Shown: in pieces, positions 1-11,891 of the stretch | Layout: each line of letters begins with the position of its first letter | How positions within the stretch are numbered: the first letter of the stretch is position 1 | Assembly: GCA_014898415.1 (NCBI GenBank) | Contig: RCTD01000016.1 | Span: 868,001 to 932,000 of the forward strand | DNA: 64,000 nt | Reading direction: 5' to 3' | Origin: Stromatinia cepivora | Taxonomy: Eukaryota > Ascomycota > Leotiomycetes > Helotiales > Sclerotiniaceae | Notes under the pieces: generated by a model | What the model was told of the DNA's origin: nothing | Database searches by the model: none | The model's input: the letters and a program-made list of their open reading frames with translations, nothing else | Translations under genes and position numbers: made by a program

Positions 1-1012
1 AGGTGATGTGGTTGGTGAGTGGGTGAGTAAATGATTGAGTGGGTGGTTAAGTGGGTGATTAGCTCACACTTATTCATTTATCTCCTAGAATAATTCCTTA
101 TACTGATGTTGATATTGATATTGTATTCAGAAAACACCTAATTTATCTCAATCTCTAAGGGAACCATTATCATTCGTGTAAGTATCTTTGAGTACTTCTA
201 CTTGAGTAGGATTTAAGAAATCGATCGACAACCATATTAGGAAGGACGACGTGTAGTGGGACGTAGTGTAGTGGTCAGGAAGAAAGATATTTGGAGTGGA
301 ATTTTAAAGTGAGGTTTGTTGTATGTAGAGAATTTCTTGGAAGTTGGATGGGTTTGTTGTTTTTATTTACTTGGATTTGATTCTTTGGGTTTTGTTGTAG
401 ACTTTCGTTTTATTGTCTCATGGAAGGATTGTTGAAGTTAAGGTCATGTTATGGGTAAAATATATTTCTTCTCCAAAATGAATCATCAAGATCTTATGAA
501 ATACCATTATCTTCATCTTCATCTTCTCACCTCTATCAGGTCTCATTCTTTTCATACAAGTTCTGCTCTTTTTCCCAAGAACATGTAAAAATCTTCGCAA
601 AGCCTTGGTTTGATATTCACTTTCGTCTACAAAAGAATCACTACAGTATTAGTATTGTACCCGAAAATAAGCGAGAATCTTTCAATTTTTCAAAGGGATG
701 AAACAATAAGTAACCAGTAATTCAGTAATTCGATTCGCTTCCTTCACCTTGTAGTCAGAATATACAATTCAGGAGGTTGGGGATCTTGAGGCTTCTAAAT
801 GATTAATTGGGAAATTGGATTGGCACGGCTGCGCATGATAGAATAGAAGAATTGCAAATTATTGTAAGGTCTTTTGATAGAATTTGTATATGCCCCTTCT
901 TATGATTTGATTTTCTTTACACAATAATATTATCATTGAAAGAGATACATTTGTGGCATATTTGGCTATATTTTTGATTTAAAGTAGCGATAATGACAAC
1001 AGCAATACAGCA
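1..1012. other. Intergenic, no gene seen
   Basis: No convincing coding frame on either strand. The first 60 bases hold an imperfect short repeat built on GTGGGTGA. The last 200 bases are probably the 5' region of the gene starting at 1013. Confidence 0.5.
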
Positions 1013-3676
1013 ATGCCTTCATATCTTCTTCGTGGTCTTGGACCAAAACAACTAAATGCTCAAGCAAAGAGTAGTAAGTTCCCCTGTTATATCACTAGCG
1101 AGATGGAGGATATGGGGATAGTATCCTTTAGAGAGTAGTCATCTACACTCTACTATCTATGGTAATAAGGAGATCAATAGTCTATTGACTCTTTCCAAAC
1201 CAATCATCTACAGTCTCCTATCAGTGACTATCAAGAGACTAATATCCTCTTCTCCTCCCCAAAGCCATAATTAGACAGACTAAACCTCCTCCTTTCTCAT
1301 CCCACACTCTCCTTGTCTAAACCCTCACTGACAAATCTATCTCCTTCAGGCAAAAAACCTTTATTCACTCCCAAAACACCAATTGGGAAATCTGGAAGAA
1401 GATTTCCTCTCCCACCCCATTTCCACCACCGTCTAAATCTCCACTACTCCTCAAATTCTTTTCCATCAACCCTGATTTCTGGCCCTCCATCTCTTCTTCC
1501 TTCTTTAATTCAGGATTCTTCGCCTTCTACTTTTACACATTCTACTCCTCCTCCTACAGCACCAGTTCCCGCCTTCTCACTAGGTAAACGGCTAGCAGAA
1601 GAGAGAGTAAACGAAGAAGAAGACGAAGACGAAAGGCCAGCCAAGAAGGCTAAATATGGTTTTAGCAGTCATCTAGATTCTGAGGGAGATGCAGACGACG
1701 AGGATTCGGATTTCGATTCTGCTGATACAACAAGTGATAGCGAGAAGGTAATTACACCGGATCCTGCTGCTGCAGCTGTTCCAGCACCGACATCTAGTCG
1801 TTTAGATTTTAGCCTTACTGCAAAAAAGGCTGGATATATTTACAACCCTAGAAAGTCTATGATTGATCTTACTCGTCGGTTTGCATCATCTTCGGAACCT
1901 GAATACACTGATGACAGCACATCTAATACACCAAGTACGAAGAAAAGAGCACTTACAACATCTACACCAATTCCAGCAGCTGGTCGTCTTAAATCTAACC
2001 TCACAGCAAAGAAGGCTGAATACATCTATAATCCCAGAAAGTCTATGATCGATCTTACAAGTCAGTTTGCTGCACCTACCGATTCTGACGATACCGACCA
2101 CAGTGAATCTTTCTCTGATACACCAAGCTCGAAGAGAAGAGCACTTACACCACTTGCACCAATACTAACAACCATTGCAAAATCTACTAAATCAAATTCC
2201 AATCTCACAGCAAAACAAGCAGGTTACATTTATAACCCGCGAAAGTCTATGATTAATCTCACAAATAGGTTCGCCTCACCTTCCGATTCCGAATTTACTG
2301 AAATTACCGAAAATAGCGAATCTGATTTTAACTCTACACCAAATCATACTCCATCTCCAATTACACCAGCACGCCCAAGTGTTTCTTCACGTTTACCACT
2401 TCCTTTACCTTTACCTTAGTGGCGATATCATCATATTCCTATCGATCCAAATAATCCAAAAACACCGCCTTCTGTAGGAACAAAAAGAAAAATGGTACAA
2501 GCTTATGCTGAATGGCGTCAAGCAGAAATGGATGCACCAAGAGCTCCATCTTTTTCTCCAATTACTGTGCCAGCTGACACACCTCAGATCAGTCAGATCG
2601 AGCGATTCGAACAAGTTAAATATGCACCTGCACAATATAAACAGCAATCGCAACAACAAACCTTCGAATCTTCCCGCGCGCCTTCATACTCACCCCCAAC
2701 AAACACTTCTTCTCTACCTCAAGTTCACCATCCAAATATATCAACCACCGAATCCTCTGCTTTTCCCACCAATCTCCCATCCCCCAGCGTCCCAATCCGT
2801 TTAGAACCTCACTCACCAATTCTCGATCACCTCACCGCCGAATATATCGCCCAAGGACCTCATCCACAACTTCCGCACGTTCATCATGCAGTTGTGGATC
2901 AAGTACACGCTTCAGAGATATTGAACAAACATGTTTCAGATCGATTACCATTTGTTCGCGCTGCTTCTAGGAGATTACAGGCGGTTGTAGGTGTGCGTAA
3001 TGATTTGCCGTTTGATTTACTTATGGGGAGTGGAGGGAATGATGCGAGGAATTTGGTTGTGGGTGCGGATGGGACGTTGGTGAATTTGGGACTTGGGAAT
3101 TTGGGGAGAAGTGAGGAGTTTATGGGTGGTGATGTAAGTGTGAGGGGAATTGGAGAGTATCTTGATGCTGTTAGAGGTAATGGTGTTGCAAGTGGAGATA
3201 CTGCCGGAAACAATCAAGAAAATATGGGTACGGATATGGATTTGAATACCAATGCAAACACCAATGCCAGCACAGAACAAAATCCAAACATCACGGCACA
3301 TTATCAACAAAATATTCACACCTCCCTCAACGCCCCCCCATCTTCCTCCAGCAACCATTCTTCAACTTCCCAGAACCAACAAGCCATACCGCAACAAAAC
3401 GCCGCCAGATTTGCCCACGAATTCCACCAGGATCCAAAAATGACACACTTCTTCCCATCCTCAGTCAACCCACACACAGGCGAAGGACTCCGCGAATATC
3501 TTCTCAGGCGGGCTCTCCTTACCGGTTCAAAAAAGAGAGAGTGTAGAAGTATATCATTTCATGATTTTACACCGGACGTACGGACGGGAGAGTTTCGCAA
3601 TCAGTTGTTGGTGCATTTTGGGGTGGATGGGGTTTCGAAGAGTGATAGGGTTGAGGTTGTGGAGTTGAGTTTGTGA
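1013..3676 (+). CDS. Unknown protein with three copies of a YIYNPRKSMIDL block
   Basis: Not recognised. The proposed start is ATG 1013 (MPSYLLRGLGPK...). A donor GTAAGT at 1074 and an acceptor TAG ending at 1274 (intron 201 nt) join it in phase to the long frame running to 2416. That frame is Ser/Pro/Thr-rich with an acidic patch followed by PAKKAK, a possible nuclear signal. It carries three copies of a block with consensus LTAKKAGYIYNPRKSMIDLT, beginning near 1811, 1997 and 2201. The frame meets a single TAG at 2417-2419 and continues in the same frame to 3676. The TAG ends a pyrimidine-rich stretch and looks like a 3' splice site, so a short intron is likely, but I could not fix its donor. 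The alternative is a nonsense mutation. The C-terminal part holds a conserved-looking segment (HHAVVDQVHASEILNKHV) and an Asn/Gln-rich linker. The function is unknown; a nuclear role is only a guess. Confidence 0.65.
1811..2290 (+). repeat. Three in-frame coding repeats (spacing 186 and 204 nt)
   Basis: The block LTAKKAGYIYNPRKSMIDLT occurs three times with one to three substitutions per copy. Each copy is followed by a Phe-Ala dipeptide, an Asp/Ser/Thr-rich spacer, and in copies one and two a basic K(K/R)RALT motif. Spacing is a multiple of three, so the copies arose by in-frame duplication, and the tight conservation of the block against variable spacers suggests selection on it. Confidence 0.9.
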
Positions 3677-3718
3677 GTTTTCCTTCTATGTTTGTTTGAT
3701 TTTGATATTGTTGGTGTC

Positions 3719-3746
3719 TTTTTTTTTTTTTTTTTTTTTTTTTTTT
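3719..3746. repeat. Poly-T run (28 T)
   Basis: An uninterrupted run of T lies just downstream of the stop at 3676. It may be part of the 3' untranslated region. Its length is likely to vary between isolates. Confidence 0.9.
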
Positions 3747-4054
3747 GGTTTTTTCGTAAGGCCGTTGCTGTCGTTGTGGAGATTGTGTGATGAGAATCCG
3801 TATGACTGTCGTGGAATCTTTGTTACTGCTGTGCGGCTTTATTTGCAGCTTGGAGGGAGTGGGATGATGGGGTGGCAAAGTTGCTGTCTTTTTACTTTGT
3901 TCGTCACTTGTATATTTAATCTGCCGCACTTCAACTTGACAGCCCAAACAGTTTTTGCTGTCAATTTCCTTCTCCCACTCTCTCCCTTCCCCTTTTCATC
4001 CATTAATCCATTCAAATAGCAACAAAACCCCCCTACTAACAACTCCCCCCACAG

Positions 4055-5189
4055 GCCTGACAAAAATGGCATCCTCCACCCCTGGCTATCAATCTTCATC
4101 CAACGACCCTTCCTAACTCTCACACCACCGCTGGCCAATTCCAGCACAAGAACACCCCCCAACTTCCCCACTCCAGCCCCCACAACCTGGCTCTGTCTCG
4201 CCGTCCCCCTCTCAAACATAACTACCTACCCCATCCAACCCGATACCACTTTACCCTCCTCCCTCCTCGAAGAAAGTCTACTCAAAAAAAAACATGGACT
4301 TCCCACCAAAAAGATCGCCAGACGTCAAGATTACGACTTTTCATTCCAAGGAATACCCATCTTTGAGTTTTCGACGCGGAAATTATTTGGTCCTACAATT
4401 CCATCCACTTCCTCCTCCACCACCAGTTCTACTTCCCATGACCCCCCCACCGCCAGCCAACCATCCATCTCCGATTTCCTCTGCATTTCCGATCTTCCCC
4501 CCTACGAACCCCAAGACCCCTACCTCCCATTCCCACCCCACATATCGCAAAACCCGGAACTCCTCCAGCATTTCGCGCGCAAATACGCGCATGCAGCGGG
4601 TGTTAGAGACGAGGAATTACATACCTTTGGTGACGTGATGGAAGATGTGAGTGGAGTAGATATTAGCGAAGAGTTATCTCCTAATGAGGGCATTTGGTGG
4701 AGTGCGTTTTATAGGGGTATTACGAGGGATAGGATTTGTTGGGAGAGGGTTAGGAGGGCTATGGGTAGGGGGAGATGTAGAGTGGTTGTTAGGTGGCAGG
4801 ATGTGCCGGGGGAGATGAGGGGGAGGGGAGTGAGTGGTGATGGTGGGTTGGGGTTGGGATTGGAGTTGAATGGGAGAGAAAATGAGGTGGAGAGGGTTAT
4901 GCAGGGGATGGGTAGAGAAAATATGGGAAGGAATTCGAAGAGGAAGGGAAGGAAGAGTATGAATGGAGGCGTGAATCAAAACCATAATGTCGGGTTGGGC
5001 GTTATGAATTCTAATGTGGGTGTTCATACACATCCTACGCGATTGGGATCAGGTGAAGCTTTAAGAGATAGCTTGCGTGCAAGGGCAATTGGTAATAGGA
5101 TGAGTGTTAATGGAGGGGTACATGGCGGTGTTGAAACGCAGGATTTGGGGAAGAAGATGCAGGGGAGAGCAGCAGATTCTATGGGATGA
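4055..5189 (+). CDS. Unknown protein; 5' exon not resolved
   Basis: One continuous frame runs from 4055 to the TGA at 5187-5189, but it contains no start codon before 4635. Upstream sits a near-perfect fungal 3' splice site: a branch-like CTACTAAC at 4033-4040 and an acceptor ending CCCCCACAG at 4054. I therefore read 4055 as the start of an internal or last exon, entered in phase 2, with the start exon somewhere in 3750-3990. The protein begins DKNGILHPWLSIF, passes through a Pro/Ser-rich region and a conserved-looking core (GIWWSAFYRGITRDRICWERV), and ends in a Gly/Asn/Arg-rich tail. No family is recognised. Confidence 0.6.
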
Positions 5190-5775
5190 GAGGACAAGAA
5201 AAGGGAGGTGGGATAAATGGTGCTTTTTACTTTTTTTTTGCGGAAGTTCTCTCTTAAGCTTCTTGAGTGAGAATATATGGAAAACTAGGGAATTTCAGTT
5301 TCAAATCGTTTCGCGATGAGATTTATGATAGATAAAAGGAAAGGTCTCTGATATTTCTCAGGCAGATACTCAGATGGATGGATGTCTTTTGATAGTATAG
5401 TTGGGAATTGAAGATGGTGGCTTGAGCTTTTAACATCAGAAGAAGAGCAATTTTACAGAACAGAACAGGCAGGGGAAGATTAATTAAACGGGGTTCCTTC
5501 GTCATGGAAAAAGGGGAGAAAGAGATATCATACATGGTACTAGAAAGCATTGACTACGAGTTGTCCTTAGTTTTCGCAGAGACAAAAGTCTATGGAGGCA
5601 TGCGTTATTTTCTGCGTAGTTAGATATGCCGTCCACGGAAGTGGATTAGAGAATCTGAGAGATAAATCAATATTGAAGATAGCAATCATTACTAAATGTT
5701 ATTTTTGATCTGTATCATGGTTTAAGTACCGGAGTAGTATACAGTATTCATCATAATACAATGTCTAGATTTGCA
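5190..5775. other. Intergenic, nothing recognised
   Basis: It probably contains the 3' ends of the flanking genes, which converge here. Short open frames on both strands lack splice context or protein-like composition. Confidence 0.5.
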
Positions 5776-6366
5776 TCAAATCATACCTAGCTCATTTTCA
5801 AAGGAGGGTAGCAAAACGAAGTTAGATTTATATTTTTCAATACCTTTCGTATCTTTCATGTGCGTTAGTATAAATCGGGGTATGAGTGTGAAACTCAAGA
5901 TACCTTTGAGACTGACATCCCAAACCATCGAACTACCGCCAGCTATAGCTGATTCGTCAGTAGAAACTCTCTCATCATTACTACAAGCGGTTATGTTTCG
6001 TTGAGCATTCTGTATTTCTACACTAGCTGGCATAAGAATTAATATAAATCAAGTATGATTAGGAATGACTTAAGTACCCTCGTTACCAATAGCTCCAGCT
6101 TTGTAACCTCTATATGCCAGATTGGAGTTGCTAGAGGAGCCTTTAACAATAGCCTTGTGGGGTCTACCATCCAGGGCAATACCGCGATCCTTCATGACTG
6201 TCGCGTTCTTGTAAGATAGATCATTGTTGGCTTGAAACGCCTCTAACATCTGATCAGATCCAAAATGATGGTTGCGCAGATAGTTAGTAGCATATCGCTG
6301 AGCAGGCGTGATTTTCGGCTTGTTTCCCAGTCGTCTTTGTCTTCTCTTCTTCCTCTTCCTTTCCTT
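5776..6366 (-). CDS. Unknown two-exon gene, 3' part
   Basis: Two minus-strand open stretches join cleanly. Exon A (about 6366 to 6078) encodes a basic segment (RKRKKRRQRR), then KITPAQRYATNYLRNHHFG and further ordinary-looking protein. Donor GTACTT at 6077 and acceptor CCAG ending at 6027 define a 51-nt intron in phase 1. Exon B (6026-5776) continues ASVEIQNAQRN and ends at 5776. The reading frame runs through both exons without stops, which argues for a real gene. Upstream of 6366 there is a TAG that could end an intron. The real start is unresolved, and a hAT-like element lies only 67 bp beyond, so the gene may have been cut off from its 5' end. Family not recognised. Confidence 0.45.
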
Positions 6367-6433
6367 CTACATACAAACCTAGCTATGTCCAGAAGGTGAC
6401 TCGCCAAAAGGATCTTAAAAGTTGCATTGAGAA

Positions 6434-7081
6434 TAGGCTGCGCAACGGTTACCCGCGGGGCGGATAATGGTTCTGGTGGATAATCTGTGGATAATTCATT
6501 AGTGGGATGGATAATTGAAGAATCTAAATGAGTATTTATGAATAATTGATGGATTATCTATCAGTATTTATAGATATTCATTATTTATAGATTGATAAAT
6601 AATCTGTATAGACTGATAGATATTCATTTATTTTTGAAATTATTTTTATATTATTTTTATATTATTTTTATATTATTTTTATATTATTTTTATATTATTT
6701 TTATATTATTTTTATATTATTTTTATATTATTTTTATATTATTTTTATATTATTTTTATATTATTTTTATATTATTTTTATATTATTTTTATATTATTTT
6801 TATATTATTTTTATATTATTTTTATATTATTATATTAATTTTTATATTAATCTTTATAAATTATATAAATTATTTATTAATTTATAAATTATTTGTGGAT
6901 AATCTATTAATCTATAGGTAAATGGATAATTTGCAAATAATCTATGGATAATCTATATGGAATAGATTATTTTAAAATTTCAATAAATAATTTATAAAAT
7001 GAATAGTATTTTCAATAGATAATCCATAAAGCGGATTATCCATGGGTACCTGTGGGTTGCGGGTTATTTCTGTGCAGCCTA
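6434..7081. mobile_element. hAT-like MITE, 648 bp, 8-bp target duplication
   Basis: The ends are TAGGCTGCGCA at 6434-6444 and TGTGCAGCCTA at 7071-7081, inverted copies with 10 of 11 matches. Both sides are flanked by the identical octamer ATTGAGAA (6426-6433 and 7082-7089). An 8-bp duplication with TAGG-type termini is the signature of the hAT superfamily. Subterminal GGATAATC/GATTATCC motifs occur on both sides, another hAT habit. It encodes no transposase, so it is non-autonomous. Most of its interior is one 11-bp tandem repeat. Confidence 0.85.
6640..6830. repeat. About 17 copies of an 11-bp AT repeat
   Basis: The unit is ATATTATTTTT in a nearly perfect head-to-tail array inside the hAT-like element. 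The plus-strand open frame over it (periodic YYFYIIFILFL) is an artefact of the repeat. Confidence 0.95.
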
Positions 7082-7089
7082 ATTGAGAA

Positions 7090-10000
7090 TCACAAAGCTA
7101 ATCTCATATAGCATGGTATCAAAATAGCGAACTGCTACCATCCAACAATATGGGTTGTTAGTAAAACAGCAGCCAATAGACAAGCATGGTATGATGACAT
7201 GGAAATGAGATAGATCGAAACACAAGATGAGAAAACCAGATAATTTGATGGGATATGCGAGACAATATATAGATATGGAGATAGTATAAGGAGAGAGTCA
7301 CTTACAGATTCCTTGTTTCCAATTTAACACTAACATCATCATCGTCCTCGGGCTCATAGAATAATCATCACATAATTCAGCCAAATATCTAGATTATTAA
7401 AGGGATCGAATAATTTACGTGATATCTGCGCACATCGTTGGCGAGCGACGTCCCTTTCTCTGTGTAAAATTAGCTGCATACACATATGCACAAGACATGC
7501 AGGTCTATGCGTGTATGTGTGCATAAATGAACGTATGAAGAATATCCTCAAAAGATTGAGCATTATTGTGCTGAAAATATTGAGATTGATCCAACGTCAT
7601 GGAGTATTGAGGATCCAGATCTCGACAAATGGGGTCAATTTATGAGATAGCTTACAATTAATGGTGTCTCCGCCATTTTGATTGTCAAAATTGAAGTTAG
7701 GGTGCGCGATGGCGGTGGTGGGTGGAGAGTTGAAGAAGGAAAGGGGGTAAAAGCGCGGCAATGGGATAAGTATCGAAAGCTATCATTTTCATGCTAAGAA
7801 TAATCTAAGAAAAGATTGATATAAAAAGTACTGGATGTAGAAGTTACTAGTAATCTGCCATCACTTCTGAATTTAGTTCGACCGCTCCTTCCAATTAAGT
7901 AGTCGAGTAGTTCTGAAATGCATGGATAATAGATACATTTTAATCTTGAGGTTCCTATATAGCATTCGAGATTTCTATCCCTTTAATTCCTCTCGAAAAT
8001 ACTATATGTCAAGATACTATTTATCTGAGCTCTGGAGTAACAAGACAAGATAAGATTTTGATTTTCGATATTGAGTAGTTCATCGTATCCATCACCAAAC
8101 TATTATCCCACTCACCCTTTTATTTTCGCGTGTTCTATTCAGGTACTTCGATCCCAAAAATACGAATGCAGTGATGAAAATGTTTGTATAAAATGAATTA
8201 GAAAAGTCACATAACATGAGAAGTGAAGTTTATACCCACCTAGACACCATCCGGAATATCTCCTCGCCTGCGCTCTTGACTTTAATAAGTTGACTAACTG
8301 ATATAAAAACTTGATTTTCATATATAATCTCTCAGAAAACATCAGATCCTTTCCTCATGTATATACAAACAAAACAATTTCACATCCTTCTCGCTAAAAG
8401 TATTACCATGAAAGTCCCCACCTCGCTTACAAAACAACAAGATCTCCATCCACCTCACATTTAACCACATTTCTCCATTTACAAAGATTTGCTTGTTTAT
8501 AATTAATAAACACTACTCTTATACACAACCCAAATAAAAATATCTCAGCATCTCTTATACAAAGCCAACCCTCGTATCCCCGTCCCAATGCCGGGTGAAA
8601 TAGTCGCCACATTTGAAGATGATTAATAAAAAAGAAAGAAAGAGATGCTCCATCTCGCGGTATGGACGATGAAACAAATCCTTATAAATTTGATCTACAC
8701 ATTGAAGTAATCAAAAAAGCCGGCGATAGAAGTCAGACTTAAATCAGCGAGCGCTAGAGCCTAGGTTTAAAAGCAAACAAAACGGCATCGACACCCAAAT
8801 ATAAGAATTTCACCAAAATATCCCCAACAACTCCATCTATCCCATCATCACCATGAACCTTTGAAGCACCATAACCTTTCCATTTCCACTATGCTTTAAC
8901 ATACGATCTGATTACTTACCTACCTTATCTATACAGCAAATAATAAAACCCATCTGCGATCAATGCCGCATCAATTTTGATTTTTGATTTACCTTACTTT
9001 ACTTCAATCTATATTATGCTATTGATGGGCTTTTGGAGGTATCACCCTTCTCGCCGGATTGGAGATTCATCTGACCTTTTGCGCTTGGCTGTCCAGAACT
9101 AGGAGGATGATCATCATCATACCAACCAAATCTCCATCTTCCCAGCCGCTCCATCATAAACCTCATCTAAAATAGATATGTACCTCCATCCATCAATCTA
9201 CCCATCCATCAATCCATCCATCCATCACTCTCCACACTCAACACCCAACTAAATTACAACCACCCAACACATAAAAAAGCAAACCAACTCCTTTTCAACC
9301 CCCCCTCAAACCCCCTCCAAATCCCTCCCCTCTCCCTCCATTCCACATTCCAAACCCCCTATACAAAAATCTCAAACCTCCCAAACCTCCCAAACCCCAA
9401 ACCATTCCTCCCCCACAAAACCCAACTCCAAAAAACACATCTATAGCTAGCAAACCTGCAGTTATTTATACCAGCCAGTCTGATATTACTGTATAACCAC
9501 CTAGCCACCTGCTTACTAACTTAAGTCATATGTAATTCCATACCTGTGATTATGTATCATATGTCATCTCATCATCTCCGAAGCGTCATAAATTTTTATT
9601 CTGTCTAGGACTTAAGCAAGCACTGGTGAGAGGGCTAGTTTCCGATGTGTAATGATAGAACACCCAGTCGCAAATGGATGGGGGTAATACCTACTACCTA
9701 GTAATTCTTCATTGTATAATATACAAGAAAAGTGCACTATTTGTAAATTATACGAATTATATTGAGGTATGTAATGTAATGTAATGTAATGTAAACCACG
9801 GTTCTTCCAAGGATCAGTGCATTATCCGACCTAGTATGTCAATATTCCTTGGGTATTTAGACATATATAATACATACAGATACAGGTACAGATTGAGCTT
9901 CCATGCTACGCTACCTAAAAAATGCATTATAACATTCGAGTCATGATCGCCAATGCTATATCGCATGACCCCATCCATCATCGGCAGAACCGATGTACCA

Positions 10001-10116
10001 CGATCAATCTAATCTCGGCCGCGTTTGCAGAGGTGAGATTCGAGGCCGCCTGTGCTTCATTCCTATTGACGCCCCATTCATCATACATGAAAAATATACA
10101 CTCGTCCTTTCAACCA
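7090..10116. other. 3-kb stretch without a recognisable gene
   Basis: No convincing exon found. Contents: AT-rich flank of the hAT element (7.1-7.5 kb); a CCAT-type microsatellite near 9190-9235; a pyrimidine-rich tract around 9290-9420; and five tandem GTAAT units at 9771-9794. A minus-strand GTAAGT-type donor near 7310 follows a short acidic frame and might be a fragment of the gene interrupted at 6.4-7.1 kb, but this is weak. Confidence 0.4.
9771..9794. repeat. (GTAAT)n microsatellite
   Basis: Almost five perfect tandem units of GTAAT. Confidence 0.9.
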
Positions 10117-11891
10117 TTACGACGAAGCACCTCCCCACCAACCTCCTGTCATTCCACTCTTCATAGCTTTTAATCCCTCTTCCTTGGCCTTTTCCTCCAT
10201 CTCCGCTTCTTCCTTCAACCACTTTGCTCCATTTTCCCGAATTTCCTTTTCAAATGCCTCGTAGTTCTTCTGCCCCCTTTCTCTCGCTAAATCCTGTAAC
10301 ATCTTTCCCTGTGCAAGCGCATCCGCTAGACTCTGTTCATTAGGATCTGTCACCATCATTCCACCTGGTTTAATACCCAAGGCACTTCCTAACAATCCCA
10401 CACCGCCACCTCTCTTTCCATGCTTCTTTCGTTCTTCTGCAAGTTGTTCTTGGAACTTCTTTCTCGCTATTGCTTCACGTTTAGCAAATTCAGTAGGGAT
10501 ATGTGTGCCCTCGAATGATTTGATGGCTTTGCGTACATCGGCGTATTGCATAGTAGGGATGTATTCGAGGAAGGGGATCAAAGAGACGAGTTCTTTATCT
10601 TTGACATCACCCGTCCATGGCTTAAGAATTATTGCGTTTTCTGGTTGCTTCTTGGCGTGGTGTGGTTTCGTATCAATTAATATGACCTTCGAGAGGTCAC
10701 GGTTGAGGTATGAAAGGTCCTGATACGAATTAGTAAAACAACGAGAATGTGGTCCGCAATTCTTACTTTGATATATTCTCCATTCTCATAGAGTGTTGCC
10801 TCTCTGAAAAGTGGCCATGTAACGATATGATAGGGATCAAATTTTCGAATAACTGGCTCTGCTAAAGTAGATGGTTGAGTGGTAAAGATAACCAATTCAT
10901 AATATTGACTTAAATATCTCAAGAAATAATCAACACCAGGTCGTTTCGCCAATCGCCAACCATGTTCTCTAGTCCATTCACTATGAATTAAAAGATCCTC
11001 CATACTTAAAACTAACGTATAAGGACGCTCAAACATAGGAGTTGGATCCGGTAGTAATTTTGTAAAAGCTGGCTCTGTGTAATGACCAATTTGGTCTCCA
11101 GTTCGAGCTCTTACACGATTCCACATGCCACTAAGTGACCAGCCAGATGGAGCAGTTTCTGCATGTAGTTTTTCTTCTTCCTCGGTCTCCCAATTTCGAC
11201 CCAAGTATACCGTAGCGGTGATCGCAGATACGAAAAAGGCAAGATACATGTAGTTGGCCATCTGATTTCTCTTCCTTTCCGAGGAAGAAACATATGCAGA
11301 TGCTGGCAGTTCCCCGCGACCCTTGCCTCCAGCACCAGGAACTTCTTCAGGATCCGCCGCTTCTGTAAGATTTAATGGCGAAGTCTTCGATTTTCTATTT
11401 GCCAATTCGAAATCCAATGTCGAAGGAATTCCTTGGGTGAGATCTGGTAGAGGTTTGTTTTCGGTTTCTGCTTGTGCGGGGTCGATGGCGATTGTCTCAA
11501 ATTCATCTTGTTTCCCAGAGAATTCTGAATTTTCGCCTTTTCTGGCATCTGGGTTTGGTACGCCGGCACCTCCGCCCTCTGACTGTGGTACAGTATTCCT
11601 TTGTGGTGAAGCATCCTTACTCACTTCATCTTGAGCGTTAGAAAAGTCTGGTTTACCAGATTTATCACTACTCTGTCCTGGCTTTTGTGAAGTAAAAGCA
11701 GCTTGTGCCCCACCTGGACCAGATGGTTTTGACGTACTCGAAGGTCTATTATATTCTGTAGGGTTTTTGGGTTGGCGACCATTACTCGCCATCGACCGAG
11801 TCCATGATGTCGATGAGGCTATCCGGAAATTCGTCGAAGTATTTCTTAGAGCTGGCGTTTGCAACGACCTTCCGATAGCTCTAGACAACAT
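10117..11891 (-). CDS. TIM50: Mitochondrial inner-membrane translocase subunit TIM50
   Basis: Tim50 is the presequence receptor of the TIM23 complex. It is anchored in the inner membrane and hands preproteins from the TOM complex to the channel. Two exons, 11891-10767 and 10719-10117, are separated by a 47-nt intron (GTAAGA/CAG), giving 575 residues. The N-terminus (MLSRAIGRSLQTPALR) is an Arg-rich amphipathic mitochondrial presequence. A Gly/Pro/Ser-rich stretch follows, then one membrane segment at about 212-230 (YMYLAFFVSAITATVYL). The FCP1-like intermembrane-space domain covers about 287-430, with the diagnostic segment EHGWRLAKRPGVDYFLRYLS. The FCP1 catalytic DxDxT signature is replaced by SMEDLLIHSEW, as is normal for the non-catalytic fungal Tim50. 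The C-terminal tail is charged and coiled-coil-like (AIARKKFQEQLAEERKKHG). The start is the first ATG and fits the presequence. Divergent from the gene at 12717. Confidence 0.95.

Noticed and set aside
6592..6921. Hydrophobic periodic open frame of 109 codons on the plus strand
   Set aside because: It is the translation of the 11-bp tandem repeat inside the hAT-like element, with no start context or family.
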